The notes under the pieces were generated by a model. It was not told the origin of the DNA, ran no database searches, and saw only the letters and a list, made by a program, of their open reading frames with translations. From NCBI GenBank assembly GCA_020055645.1, contig CM034546.1:36890001-36954000 (forward strand): 64,000 bases of DNA, written 5' to 3'. The stretch comes from Tomocerus qinae. Its lineage: Eukaryota; Arthropoda; Collembola; Entomobryomorpha; Tomoceridae. Shown in pieces: positions 1-11,797 of the stretch; position 1 is the stretch's first letter; each line of letters begins with the position of its first letter. Both the position numbers and the translations under genes were made by a program.

Positions 1-1196
1 ATATACAAAAATAATTAAGATAAATATGCTATTGGAAAGAGTTATCAGAAAACTATGTATAGATAGTAAGAATTTCGCTTTTATTTATTCTAAACAATCC
101 AAAAATATCCAAAACTACAGACTAGAAGGGGAAAAATCTAAATAAAATTCTTAAATAATGTTTTTAAAAAAGTTCCATCCAACCTAAAAACTACACGGTA
201 TTCAAAAATCCCATTAAATTTAAATACGTAAAATTTTTCCTTAACTCCTTACTGCACAACATTATATATACTGAGAATCATTTCATTTCGCTTATTGCAT
301 GATATTTCCAGGCATCTAAGTAAATGCCTTTATTTTTATAGCGCATATGCATTGGCAAGTGGAATTAATAATTAGCATTAATATATACTTATCGTTGATT
401 AGTAGGATAGTAGATAAGACCTGGATATATCCACTATAGGTGGAAGTTAATAAGTTGAATAGACATTTAAAAAGACATCAAGATCAAAGGTTGTTGCATG
501 TTTTCGCCAAATTAATGCTTACATTATGCAACATAAGACGTCATCAGTCAACATTATCAGCAATAAACATAAAACATGGTTTGGATCTTTCCTAATCATT
601 TTTCACATACAACCGGAAAAGTTTTAAATTTTCATGAAGTAAACGTAATGGGGAAATGCTAGTTTACTAACGTACTGCAAATATAGTAATATAATAATTA
701 TTTCATGTTAATTAATTTTGGATTTGGATACTATTCTAAAGAGAAAATGTGTATTCTAATCGGCCCTTGATAGTTAGATAAAAATATTAGCCTGGCATAA
801 ATATAAAGTAATTACTATTTAGAAAAAGTATTTATGCCTTTTGAGATTCACGTTAAAATTAATACATATATATTTACTTTTCATTTCCCAACGCCCAACA
901 TTATATGTCCACCTGATTGTTTTATGCAGGGAATACGACATAAGACGTCTATATTTGTTCCTTAATCGAAACCATTGCAATGAATAATTAAACGTTACTC
1001 TATTAATAGTAAGTCTGGTCAAGTGTGTGCAATACATCATGTCATGTTATATAAAACCACGAAAAAGATAAGAATGTTAATTATATAAGCCCGAAGAAAA
1101 TAATTAGTGCAGGCTAGAGAAATATTACATGAAATCGACTCTCTTCTCTGTTGCTCCGACAAATTATTGCTCCGACATTATTGCTCGGACAACCTA
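1..1196. other. AT-rich sequence upstream of the galectin gene
   Basis: No gene can be supported here. Open frames are short and lack codon structure or splice sites. The promoter of the downstream galectin-like gene should lie in this stretch, but I see no convincing TATA/initiator arrangement. Confidence 0.5.
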
Positions 1197-4100
1197 ATGA
1201 AAATGACGGATTCTATAAAACATTTTGCCATATTTTTAGTCACTACACTATCATTAATAGTAGTTATTCTTTTTCTGTCTAAAATAGCAAATTCATCGGA
1301 CCAAAACGAACATCATGAAATTATTCAGGCTCCTCAACCATACAAGTAAGCAAAAGTATTATTTATCTTCCTAATCTTCTTAACCCTATACCATTCACAA
1401 AGTTCACATTTGTAGTACTTTTTCTACTTGACAAGCGTAGATAAAATATTTTCTGTTTTAACTAGGACATTTTTAATTTTGTCGTTTATAGAATCGACGA
1501 GGGAAAACATAATATACAGACAAACAACATCCCTGAAGAACTTAAATTGCTACCGGAAAAGGTATGAAAAATATTAAAATTGCACGTTGTTTTCTCTAAT
1601 TTTCTGTGAATCATCTTATTGACAATGGATTGATAATCAAGACACACGATAGTAGACGGAAAAAGAACTGGGGGAGAGGAACAACGAATTATAAATAGAA
1701 AAACATATAATTTTTTACCAGAAGAAAATATCATTTTGCTATTTTTCCAAAGTGATCATAAGAATCAGGTTTTTGTGGTAATTTTAATCAGATATCATAC
1801 GACATGGAGGTACTTTCGAATCGAAGTGAAGCTCGACTACTGCAATATAACTTACAATTGAATGCTACAATATCTGACTTGAAAAAGAAACTGGAGCTTT
1901 TGAACAAAACTCTACTTTGGAGTATTGAAAACGATTACAAAAAGGTTACATTTTGGAATGTTAAACTGAAATTTATGTTTATATTGCTGCTTTACGAATC
2001 ACATATTTGATATCTGAGATTGTATTCTGATAATTCATCATTTCGTTACAATGTAAATAATTCAGAGAGAATTGGACGCAGCGCTGCAAGAAGAAGACAA
2101 ACAATTTCCTTTCGATCCTTCACATAATGGCTGCTACGAAGAATTCTACTCGCAAATGAACTATACACAGATTAAAGATAAAGATACATTATCGGTATTT
2201 TCTTAGACCTACGCTTAAATCGAACCATAACATAATATTTAGTAAATTTTAAAACTTGGAAGAAATGAGTAAATATTATTTACTCATTTCTTCCAAGTTT
2301 TAAAATTTTAACTTAAAGGTCGAGCCAATTAAACTGGAGAACCGTACTATCAATGAAAATGTCAATTCTACTTGCGTACTCATTTTAAGAAGATCGGTTA
2401 GTAATTCATTTGACAATCTGTCTCTAATTATAATCTTTACTCTACATAAACGTAAGGTGGGACATGCGCATGGAATTCTTTCACAAATCTATTATATAAA
2501 TGTTTGTATACAGTAGTAAAATGTGTATTCTACCAAATGAAATAACCCCCCAGCCAACCACCTAAGCCGACTCTTAGGTTTCACTCAAGGAACAAGAGGA
2601 AGACCAGCTTAGGCTTCTATACGTCTCCCAAGTATATCTCTCATCAAGAGTTCCTTGCTGTTGCTACAAGGTACGCAGCCGTTTTGCTATTGGTCGTACG
2701 CAGCCGCTCTCTCATTGGCTCTCGTATGTACCTACGTGTATTCTAAGTGTGGACAATTTCTCTTATGGAAGCTGGTCTTCTATAGTGAAGCGCCAGCTTC
2801 ACAGCCTCGTTATTCTCTGGTTTCACTATTGTTTCACTAGACACAGTTGTGTCTAGTGAAACCAGCCGACCCCCTAAGAGGCGGCTAAGGAGGTTGGTTG
2901 GGGGTTTGTTTCATTTGGTAGAATACACATTTTACTACTGTATTTATGTCCGTAATATTTTGTAATTAATGAGCAAAGACTACACTATCAGTACTGAGTC
3001 CAAACAACGGTCTATGAAATTGGGGCCAATGCGCAGTCGCTAGAAATTTACTGATTTCAACCTTTTCTAGCACACTTTATATGCTAAGATTCAACTAGTT
3101 CTAATATATAACCACATACTGTCATAAAGCAATAAATTTACCTACCTACCTAGCTATCTATATTATATCTATGTCTGGTAGGAGTAGGGAACCTGCATAT
3201 ATTACTTAAACCCCTCCCTCATGTGCGACGCAATTGCTGACTGTAACACTTTTGGGCATTGCCTCCTCCCATCAACTGCGCATGTAATATATACACGTTC
3301 CTTAAAAGCAAAATGCGCATGTCCACTCCCTCAAACCAACGAAATGAGTTGTTTCATATTATTATAACATCAGAACAATAATAGAAATATACATATTAAG
3401 ATTAATTATTATGATTGATGGATGATTATTGATGATTGAATTGAAATGATTAGCGAAAAGGGACATTTTTTAATGATCGCAATGTGCGTATTAATTAACA
3501 TTTCAAAACCTAATACCAATTGGTGCTGCTATATTGCCAAACTTATTTAGCATTTTTAGTAGAGCTGGATGTTACTTTTTACTACCCTTTTGATTTTTGT
3601 GCCAGTTTGCGTTTTCTGTAGAATTAATTAACAATAGTGATTAGCATAATAATCTAAGGAAAAAACCGACAATATTTCGGAATTTGGGTGGTCTGCTGAA
3701 ATTCTCTTGAGTGTTAGATTGGCCCATTAGCTGGGTTCACTACTGTACTATAAACAGATTGATGTGTTTACTAAGCGCGTATTGCATTTCAATTATTTAT
3801 TTCTCAATATATTAATAGTTCCAGAATAATCCACGTGTTGAAGGGCAAGTAACTTTGAACACTGCAAAAGAAGACAAGTATCGAATCAGTGTTGCTGGAA
3901 CCGTGCCCCCAATTTCAAATGGGTAAGTATACATTTAAAATCTATGCATCTGTTCTGTGGGTATCATTTACCTTTAATTATACCATAATAACATGCTATA
4001 CTGTGATCGGATAGAATTCGTGGGGATTTTCAAATTGAGACCACACTCAAAAACGATTCTGATTGGTGGAAAGTTTTTTCGATTAGCCAATGAAATTGCA

Positions 4101-4829
4101 GATATTCATAATCAAATTCTTTATGTTCACTAGTTACTACCACTACCCCAAGGGGTAATATTTCATGAAACAATGCTCTCAATAGCGAATAGCGATTACT
4201 ATTCAATATTACTATTCATATATCTGACAATTTTGTATTTTTCAGATTCTCTGTTAATATATACGCTGACGAGCAAGGTCACAAAAACATTTTGCACATG
4301 ACTGTTAGACTTCATTTGAGGCATATTGCATTCAATACATATTTATCTCCAACAAGGTGGCTTCCCACTGAGGTTCACGCACCTTTGAATGGTATTTCGC
4401 CAGGAAAAAATTTCAAAATTGTGATAACATCTGAAAATTCATTTTTTAAGGTGAAAAATTTAAAATTAAATTAAATTTGAATTTAAAAATATAAAATATA
4501 AATTGGCGGCATTTTTAAATAAAAATTAATTCCGAAAATCTCTAGGTCGTCGTAAATGAGAGAGAACCAATTTTATTTCACAACCGTTTTCAAGTTGTAT
4601 CACAAATACGAAGAGTTGAAATACATCAACCAGTTAATATTCGTTTAGTGACATTTGAGATCTTAGTAGATCCCAAATCAACGCTTATTACTGAAGAACC
4701 TACATACGGTGAGTTTAACAAATATTAATGGTTTAGATTTGCATTTTACGACAGTATTCTATTTTAATGTTTCAATTTGTAGATAAAGTTCCTGAAGAAG
4801 ATGAGATGGTGGAATCAGAAGAATACTGA
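1197..4829 (+). CDS. Type II membrane galectin-like protein, nine exons
   Basis: Nine exons join into one 363-residue frame: 1197-1345, 1492-1561, 1792-1944, 2066-2194, 2319-2396, 3825-3922, 4246-4450, 4546-4708, 4783-4829. All introns are GT-AG and all phases match. A short N-terminal tail is followed by one hydrophobic segment (about residues 10-30) with no cleavage site, which suggests a type II membrane anchor. Exon 3 encodes a Leu/Lys/Glu-rich, coiled-coil-like stalk with Asn glycosylation sites. Exons 6-8 (about residues 194-345) form a single galectin carbohydrate-recognition fold. Of the usual sugar-contact set (HxNxR, VxN, WxxExR), H243, R247, N256 and W264 remain. The first Asn is Thr245 and the WxxExR Glu/Arg pair is lost or shifted, so galactoside binding may be weakened or altered. 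Most galectins are soluble; a membrane-anchored one is unusual. The start is the first ATG of the open exon; an in-frame ATG at 1203 is equally possible. Confidence 0.82.
2244..2308. repeat. Perfect 31-bp-arm hairpin next to a splice acceptor
   Basis: Arms 2244-2274 and 2278-2308 are exact reverse complements around a 3-nt loop (ATT). The hairpin lies in intron 4 of the galectin gene and ends 10 nt before exon 5 begins (2319). In the pre-mRNA it would fold over the branch-point/polypyrimidine region. Confidence 0.93.
2511..2940. mobile_element. 430-bp MITE with about 50-bp inverted termini and TA duplication
   Basis: The ends begin CAGTAGTAAAATGTGTATTC and are inverted copies of one another for about 50 bp, differing by a few bases in the C-run. 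TA flanks both sides, as for Tc1/mariner-type insertions. The interior is non-coding and contains several internal palindromes. It sits in intron 5 of the galectin gene. Confidence 0.85.
3095..3760. repeat. Dispersed repeat, copy 1
   Basis: This shares blocks with 6535-6900 and 9600-10345. The shared blocks are a TCTGGTAGGAG start, a CTCCTCCCAT-AACTGC block, and a tail containing GCTGGGTTCACTA. No coding capacity and no tRNA-like promoter boxes were recognised, so the class is unknown. Confidence 0.65.
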
Positions 4830-5036
4830 GTAAGAAACTAGCCATTCTACCATATCATTAAAAGTAGGGAGAAGTCCTATGGGAATTAAGGAATGTAATT
4901 TACATGGCTTGAAGAACTAAATGATTATATATTTCTTGTCATATAAGAAGTTAATAATTTTTAAACAAATTCCCACACATTTAAAACAACTTATTAAATT
5001 TTATTAGTTTTAATATTAAAACAATGTAGTCAATTA

Positions 5037-5046
5037 AATAAATAAA
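5037..5046 (+). promoter_or_regulatory. Poly(A) signals of the galectin gene
   Basis: Two overlapping AATAAA hexamers lie about 210 bp after the galectin stop codon, in AT-rich sequence. They are the nearest good candidates for 3' end formation. Confidence 0.55.
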
Positions 5047-6375
5047 ATTAAAATACTTCTTATGTTCTTTGCTTGACCATTATAGTTTTAGCTTACATAC
5101 AAGCATTTTTAATCTGTCCAGCAGATGGTAATCAACCCTTTAGGGAAGGACTTTTATCGTTGTTAATGCTTAGTTTATAGTCCAGGTTCCACGAAGTTAT
5201 CATGGGATCGTAGTTAGAATCAAACCGTTAAATGAAGGTGAAAATCGTCATACTCTTGGATCATTGAAATATTTAAATAACTCGGAAAGTGAAGGATTTT
5301 ATTTTAACGTCAAAATAATTTCGTAAAATCCAAATTGTAAATTATGAAAGTGAAAATTTTCACTGTAACTTCACAATAACTTCTTGAAACCTGATCTATA
5401 AACTGGGCATAAAACATTATTGTTAACTATCTAGACTAAGGCTCGTTACTAGTTTGCGTTTGTAGTAAACTTTCCCGATTTGATCCAAATAAAAATGTGC
5501 CGTAAATTAAATGCAATGCAAACCATTTAAATAGTGCGAATTCTATAATTTTTAATGAACATTAAACTTATTATAATAAAAGCGTGTAAACATTGACAGA
5601 CGTTTTTGCATTGGTTTAAGAATTAAATGTAGTATAGTAAATATTGGTGCTTATAACTACAAATATTATAGTGTCACTATAAAAGTTTAAGCGTAGGAAT
5701 AGAGACCATCTCGCATCTCCCACAAAACAACGGCTTGGATATTGGTTGTTCCATACTTGTACAGCGTCATCTTAATCTTACTATAGTTATATTCTCTTGT
5801 AACTATGTAACTAAATCGTGGGATACATATTACATAAAGCTGCTTAGATACATTCTTACTATTAGCAGTATTTTACTACTTATTCTGCGTCGTGATAACA
5901 AAGTCATTTTTAATCTTACTTTCTAAAGATTTTATTTTAACGTAAGCTTAGATAACATGTCTTTGTTGGGCTAGTAGACTTCCGATAACAGTCCCACAAC
6001 AGTCACTCGTAAATGACAGCCTTAGGCTTCTCGGGTATTAATTAACAACAATTCCAGTGTTGAGGGAGTTGGCAATGGGCCCGTATTTGAGGCCTGCGCC
6101 CAGTACTATCACTTAAAGTGAGGCAGTACACCCCATATAACATACATACATACAAGGCCTGTTACGCTGGAAATTAAAATTTTACATTACCTAATATAAC
6201 TACAATCGGAGGTAGAGCAATAAATTTATCAACCTAACTATATGAATAGAATTATAAAAGAGGTTAATTCTTTCAAGGATAAAACAAAGTGTCTCACAAA
6301 TCAAACGATAAAATTATGTGCTGAGTGTCTCCTCTATTCTTACTATTTACTATCTCTATTACTATATGCCGCCCC
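5047..6375. other. Intergenic, no gene seen
   Basis: AT-rich spacer between the galectin gene and the IR gene. Open frames are short and lack family signatures. Confidence 0.5.
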
Positions 6376-6526
6376 TTAAGGAACCATTAAGCCTAAAACC
6401 ACTTTTCGTTTGTGTACGAAATAGCCAATCTCCATAGCCTAGACACTCTCTACATACATGGAGCAGCATTTAGGCTATTTGGTACACAAAACGAAAAGTG
6501 CGGTATTAGGCTTAATGGTTCCTTAA
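6376..6526. mobile_element. 151-bp foldback MITE
   Basis: About 50-bp arms starting TTAAGGAACCATTAAGCC are nearly perfect reverse complements around a roughly 50-bp loop. It is non-coding. A decayed relative may lie at 51994-52168. Confidence 0.85.
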
Positions 6527-6534
6527 AGGACGAT

Positions 6535-6900
6535 ATCTATTTATGTCTGGTAGGAGTGCATGGGAGACCTGCATCTATTGTGTAAAGCAACACCTATTCC
6601 CCCATCTGTAACGTAAATGCTGATTGTAGCACTTTAAGGTACCTCCTCCTCTCATTAACCGCACACGCATACCCACTTCCTCTTCCACCGAAATCCTACC
6701 CCACTCTAATTGTCAATAATCTCATCTGAGTGAAAAGTGTTCTGTTATGTGACAAGTGGTGGAATTTTTGTAATGATTAAATCTCCTAATGGTTGCTGGA
6801 CACCTACCTTTCTACATTTGCCAAATTTTACTGGAAGCCTACAGCCTAGTGATTATATAATTATTTAGCACGATTTTTATTTTAATTCTACTACTTAATT
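6535..6900. repeat. Dispersed repeat, copy 2
   Basis: Diverged copy of the repeat at 3095-3760 and 9600-10345, with the TCTGGTAGGAG block and the CTCCTCCTC-ATTAACCGCAC block. It ends just 3' of the IR gene. Confidence 0.55.
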
Positions 6901-6944
6901 ATAATAAAATTAAACCGAAATTAACGTAAAGCTTATGCTGCATA

Positions 6945-8921
6945 TTAGTATTTCCTTACGAAGTCGATATTTACGTCGTCCGCTGGAAACACACGATTTC
7001 CTCTTGAAACATATTTGGTGATGTTTTTTAGTTGGCTAAAAAGAATGACAACGTTTATTTTCAGCATCAAACTAGAGTGCCACAACCATTCCAGAAGAAG
7101 AGTGAAGAATGATCCAAGTAGAAAGTATCCACAAACAAAGAAAATTGTATGGATTTTCATGGACAGACTAATAGGCAATGTCTGAGATTGTTTATGCGCC
7201 AGCTTTGAATGGGATTTTATATCTTCCAAATAATACATGAAATCGTATTGTTGCTTGAAATACTTTAGAAAACCTCTCTCTTGCATGATTTGAAAATATG
7301 ACCTGAATTTATGACGGTAGCAATTTATGAATCTATAAGACTTTGGAACAGCGAGATCTGTTTCTTTAACGGTCATGCAAATTCCGTCTGAAGATACTAT
7401 GGATGGTATTAAGGGCACCGTGTGTTGACTTTCTTTTGCATAGTATACATTAATATTAAATAGTTTCATTGAGAAGTTGGTTGACATTTTCCAAGTAAAT
7501 ATCCAGTACCCCATTTCAAAGTCTTCAGATGTAGCTTCGGATTGCCAATCAAATCTGTAGACACTTGAATTCATCTTGTCCACAATTTTATATTTTTCAA
7601 AAAATTCGATGCCCCATTCGTTTTCGTCCGTATTCCGCCGTTTGTCTTTCTGCAACAAATACTTATATCCATTTTCCACAAGATCTTTAACGTTTTTAAA
7701 TTGCTTTCTGTCTGGTGGAGCAATAATTTCGCTTGTTATCCAAGTTCCATATTGAGTAGCAATTACAAATCCCATGGAGACAATTACCAAATACAAAATG
7801 TTTCTCCTTTTATTGGAAACTCCCTGATTTGAAAGGACGGCTATTGTGGATACAAAAACAAACTCTAATTTCTTGTAGAAAGTAGAAATTCTAAAGCCTA
7901 AAGCATAAAATGAAATCGGGAATAGCGAAAATATCAGCCACCAGCAATAATCATCAAATGTATTTTGAATCAGAACTGACAAAGGAATGTCCACCAATCG
8001 AGGGTTGGCTTCGCAGTAAATTGGAATATACTCTTCAAAGTAATCAATGAAAAGAGTTTCATGCCATTGTATATTATACGTTTCTGAGTAAACTTCTAAC
8101 ATCCTAATGCTTCCACAAATTTCACGTCGGCGATGTTCTCCTTCTAGATCTTCCTCTCGCCTTGCATATATGGCAGTGAAGTTTAATCTTTCAGCCATCA
8201 ATTCAATAGCTCTCACGGAATTAGAACAATCTCCATTTAAACGGTTAGTTTTTACTATTGAATAAACGACCATTCTACACTCTGGCATTTCTCTAATATT
8301 ATCGAACCAAGAATAGCCGTCTAATGCACCTATTTGAATGCCATTAAGATTCCCGTTTAAAGCATTCCAAACTCGTCCCCATTCTTCTTCGAAGTCTTCT
8401 GTTTTAATTGGATGAAAAGACAAAGGCTCACCTTTCGGACTGTAGAGAAATGTAGAGTAAATCGAGTATTCACTTCCAAATTTCATTGCAAATATAAATA
8501 GAGGAGCGACTACATCTTGAATGAGGTTTAAGTGCCACTTTGGATTCATCAATTTCAATTCATCTTTGATGACGATTATGAATCTCGAATCGCGACGATT
8601 TATTTCTTTTCCAAAAAAGAGGTCTAGAAATTGTAAGTCAGGATCAGGCTCCATTAGAATATTTACAGTGCAGAAACTTCCGGAGAGATCCCGTGGATTG
8701 TCTTCATGACGACCGAAGAGAGTTTTATTATAGTCTGATGTTGCCAAGGTCCATGGTTGGCCATTTTGGTTAGACAGGATAAAATCTGTCTGCCATTCGG
8801 ATTTATAGAAAGTAATCATGTTAAAATCACAATTACTATAGAACGACAAATTTCGAAGGCAGTTGATTTTGTTTATAATAAGCGAAATTAATAATGGTAC
8901 AATTAAATAAATCGAGTACAT
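6945..8921 (-). CDS. Divergent ionotropic receptor (IR), intronless
   Basis: An uninterrupted 658-codon frame. Residues 1-21 look like a signal peptide. An extracellular region follows with paired cysteines (C31, C84, C215, C232, C269) and Asn glycosylation sites. Transmembrane segments lie at about 325-343 (M1) and 374-398 (M2), with a re-entrant pore-like stretch between them at about 353-368. A second extracellular lobe and a last membrane segment (about 590-612, M3) complete the iGluR/IR order S1-M1-P-M2-S2-M3. This is the layout of variant chemosensory glutamate-receptor relatives, which sense ligands at the dendrite membrane of sensory neurons. It aligns end to end with the split copy at 23964-35153 (shared NCDFNM, EWQT, LSNQ and KIHTIF blocks). 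A poly(A) signal on the minus strand lies near 6876. The ligand is unknown. Confidence 0.85.
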   Translation of the reverse strand: MYSIYLIVPLLISLIINKINCLRNLSFYSNCDFNMITFYKSEWQTDFILSNQNGQPWTLATSDYNKTLFGRHEDNPRDLSGSFCTVNILMEPDPDLQFLDLFFGKEINRRDSRFIIVIKDELKLMNPKWHLNLIQDVVAPLFIFAMKFGSEYSIYSTFLYSPKGEPLSFHPIKTEDFEEEWGRVWNALNGNLNGIQIGALDGYSWFDNIREMPECRMVVYSIVKTNRLNGDCSNSVRAIELMAERLNFTAIYARREEDLEGEHRRREICGSIRMLEVYSETYNIQWHETLFIDYFEEYIPIYCEANPRLVDIPLSVLIQNTFDDYCWWLIFSLFPISFYALGFRISTFYKKLEFVFVSTIAVLSNQGVSNKRRNILYLVIVSMGFVIATQYGTWITSEIIAPPDRKQFKNVKDLVENGYKYLLQKDKRRNTDENEWGIEFFEKYKIVDKMNSSVYRFDWQSEATSEDFEMGYWIFTWKMSTNFSMKLFNINVYYAKESQHTVPLIPSIVSSDGICMTVKETDLAVPKSYRFINCYRHKFRSYFQIMQERGFLKYFKQQYDFMYYLEDIKSHSKLAHKQSQTLPISLSMKIHTIFFVCGYFLLGSFFTLLLEWLWHSSLMLKINVVILFSQLKNITKYVSRGNRVFPADDVNIDFVRKY

Positions 8922-9599
8922 TTTAACACGAATTTTTCACAGTTCTATCTTCGACATTGGACGATTTTAAGTAAGAGAAAAATGTTCAGTTTTAAACTAC
9001 GTCGAAATATACTCAACTAGAGAGGCGCCAACGAAGTAGTCAAGGTTGGGAGTTATTATCAAAATAGCAACCATTAGAATAAACGGTATTGAATCTTCAA
9101 CATGAGTAACCCAAATCCATAATCATTTGATATTCTATGCATGATTTAGTGTTTACATTACGTGTAAGCAAGCTTATTTTTATAGACAATACATCCTAAT
9201 ACTACAGAAGTAAAGCCGTGGGAAGTTCTTGTATAAAACAACAAAACAAGCTTACAATTTAAACTCAATAACAAAGACAATGGACGTTACAACGTGACGT
9301 AATATCTGTGGGTATAATTATAAGATAATTGAGGTAACATTTTGAGAGATAATACGAATACATTCGATTAAAAGTAGTTTAATTAGTCTAGATAAGACTT
9401 TAAAATATATTAGATTCATTCATCCTATTCAAAATATATTAGATTTAAACAAAGCTTGTAAAACGAATTTTGTGTAATATCTTTTGAATAGGATGTCAGA
9501 TGTGTTAGTATCAAAACGGCCCAGAACCATGATATCCCTTCCGGACTGATATCTCTCCCAGTCTACAACATGTATACAAAATATTTTAACTTATCTTTA
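8922..9599. other. Intergenic, upstream of the IR
   Basis: No gene seen. Two 15-20 bp fragments around 9410-9500 repeat each other (AAAATATATTAGATT; CATCCTATTCAAAA against TTTTGAATAGGATG), suggesting a small decayed inverted repeat. Confidence 0.4.
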
Positions 9600-10345
9600 T
9601 ATATAATCGCAGACTTGATAAAGCAATGTCTATTTATATATATATATATCTGTACGTGTGGTAGGAAGAACCAAGGAAACTTGTATATATTACGTTACGC
9701 AAAACCCACTCCTACCATGTGAAACGCAAGTGCTGACTGCAACACTTTTGAATACCTCCTCCTCCCATTAACTGCACACGTAATATATGCAGGCTCCTTA
9801 AAAGCAAAATGCTGAATGGGAAACGTTTTGGTAAATTTGTGGGAGTTTTTTCGAAAATAGAGTTTTTCATTGTTCCCTGTATTTGATGTTACGAACTACA
9901 GTTGTTAATTTGGTGTAGGAAATTCCTTTTAATCAGGAAGTTGGGGCTGCAGCTAATTTTTCCAACCACTGTACAGCACCGTATTTAGAAGTCGATTTTG
10001 GAGGGGGCAATGACGCCATACACTTATATTATGCATTTAGCTGCGAAAAATTTTGGCTTATTTTGTTTAGAATGAGTCAAAAATAGCCTAAAGCGAAATA
10101 TTTTAGTATTTTGAGAAAAAATTTTCCCTTTTCTTGGATTTTAGGGGGCTGCTCCCTATGCCCCCCTCAATACAGCCTTGCCACTGTAGAAAATAAAAGT
10201 ATATTAATTAAAATATAATTTGTATTTGCAAAATTAACATAATAACCTAATGGGATGTTTTTATTACTGTGATGGGGTGGCCTGCTGAATTTCTTTTGAG
10301 TGCTAGATTTGCCCCTTAGCTGGGTTCACTATTAGTATATGAAGA
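9600..10345. repeat. Dispersed repeat, copy 3
   Basis: Matches copy 1 in both the 5' part (GGTAGGAAGAACC to CTCCTTAAAAGCAAAATG) and the tail (GGCCTGCTGAATTTC to GCTGGGTTCACTA). The middle differs and holds a GGGGGC-rich stretch at 9975-10190 with short inverted ends, possibly another nested insertion. Confidence 0.6.
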
Positions 10346-11284
10346 TGGCAATGGCATGCATGACTTTTAATGCAGTCTGTCTATAATATTTACGCTTCCT
10401 CTGGCTACTGATGAAACAAATTAAACACCAAACCCTCCAGATAACACTTTCTGATATCCACAAACACCTAGATCCAAAACCTCTGTCTGGAGAAAATGGT
10501 TTTGCTGGGTAGATGAATGTACAGAGTGGGGAGAATAAGTATATTATTAATTGTGTAGGTAAATAGGACTTATTTTATTTTAGGATAGCGGCTGAATTTA
10601 GCGTCAGATTGAAACGGTAGGACAATTTTGAGTTATAAATTAATGTAATTTTTAATGAAGAAATAAATTTAATTTTAGTTAAGTTAAGGGAAAAGGGGCG
10701 TTTTTCTAGAAATCTCTCGGTGCGGACAGCACCGTCGAGATGTAAGTAGAGGCAGAGTCAAGAAGTAAGTGATTGTTCAAAAGGTAAGTTCAGGAGTTCA
10801 TCGTAAGAAATTAGATAATTATTAACATAGGTAGATAAATTAGAATAGAATAGTAGGTAGTAATAGTAGTAGTGGCAATGGCAGGACAATTCCAAGAAAG
10901 ACAAAGATAGTAGTGGCGACATTCAGATTAGGAAGATTTAGTCAAATCTGACTGATGGGGCATTTGCCACTGAGAATGCAAAGTTAGTTTGCATTCTCTC
11001 ACCTCTAAGCATAATCCTCTGCCGCCACACGATTTATCACCTATAAAAACCTACTTTTGATCCTCCTCCACCACCCAAATAAAAGCCTCCTCCCATTCTT
11101 CCTCCTATAGTCCTATTCTTTCTGTTACCAATCTAATTTGGTTTGAAAGTTAAAAATCTATATATCTGACGATTTACATGACAGCAACCCCCAAATGACC
11201 CATATATATCCTGCTCAGCATAAATTTGTCTTCATTATACGCGAAAGTATAGGGACAACTTCAAACAAACTCTACCCATTTCTA
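10346..11284. other. Intergenic; possible solo LTR-like stretch
   Basis: No gene seen. Around 11040-11100 a TATAAAAAC box is followed about 40 bp later by AATAAAAG, in a pyrimidine-rich context typical of an LTR R/U5 region. I could not find matching ends or a target duplication, so this is only a suggestion. Confidence 0.25.
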
Positions 11285-11797
11285 GTTATAAAACAGTATA
11301 TGAAATAATAAAATAATGACTTTATATAGTATTGTACAAATTTTATTGTTCTACTTGCAATAAGTTATATTGAGACATAATATATGTATGACAATGCTAC
11401 AAAATTTGCAATTCATATATACGGCCTCAATACAAATGTAGTACAAATAATAGGTTGCAGGTTGTAGTACATAATCTACTTAACGCGGTCACTTTTTCCA
11501 CAACCCTTTTCGCTTCGTCGAGCTAAAATTAAAGCAGCGTTGCCGATAAGCTTAAGAAGAAAGATATTAATTTTAATTATTTCAAACTCTGCTTTGGAAA
11601 GCATACAGATATAAGGCATAATAAGGCCTAGGACATAGGCATAATAACCTATGTCCAAATAATAAGTCAAACAAATAAATGGGTCATAAATATCTATGAA
11701 AGAAAAATAACTTTTATGACTAAATATATTTGGATCGTTGCCACGAAAATATTAGACCAAAGAAATTAATAGTTGCTGTTGAAACACATATATAAAA

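Noticed and set aside
2655-2840. 61-codon plus-strand frame
   Set aside because: Lies entirely inside the MITE at 2511-2940.
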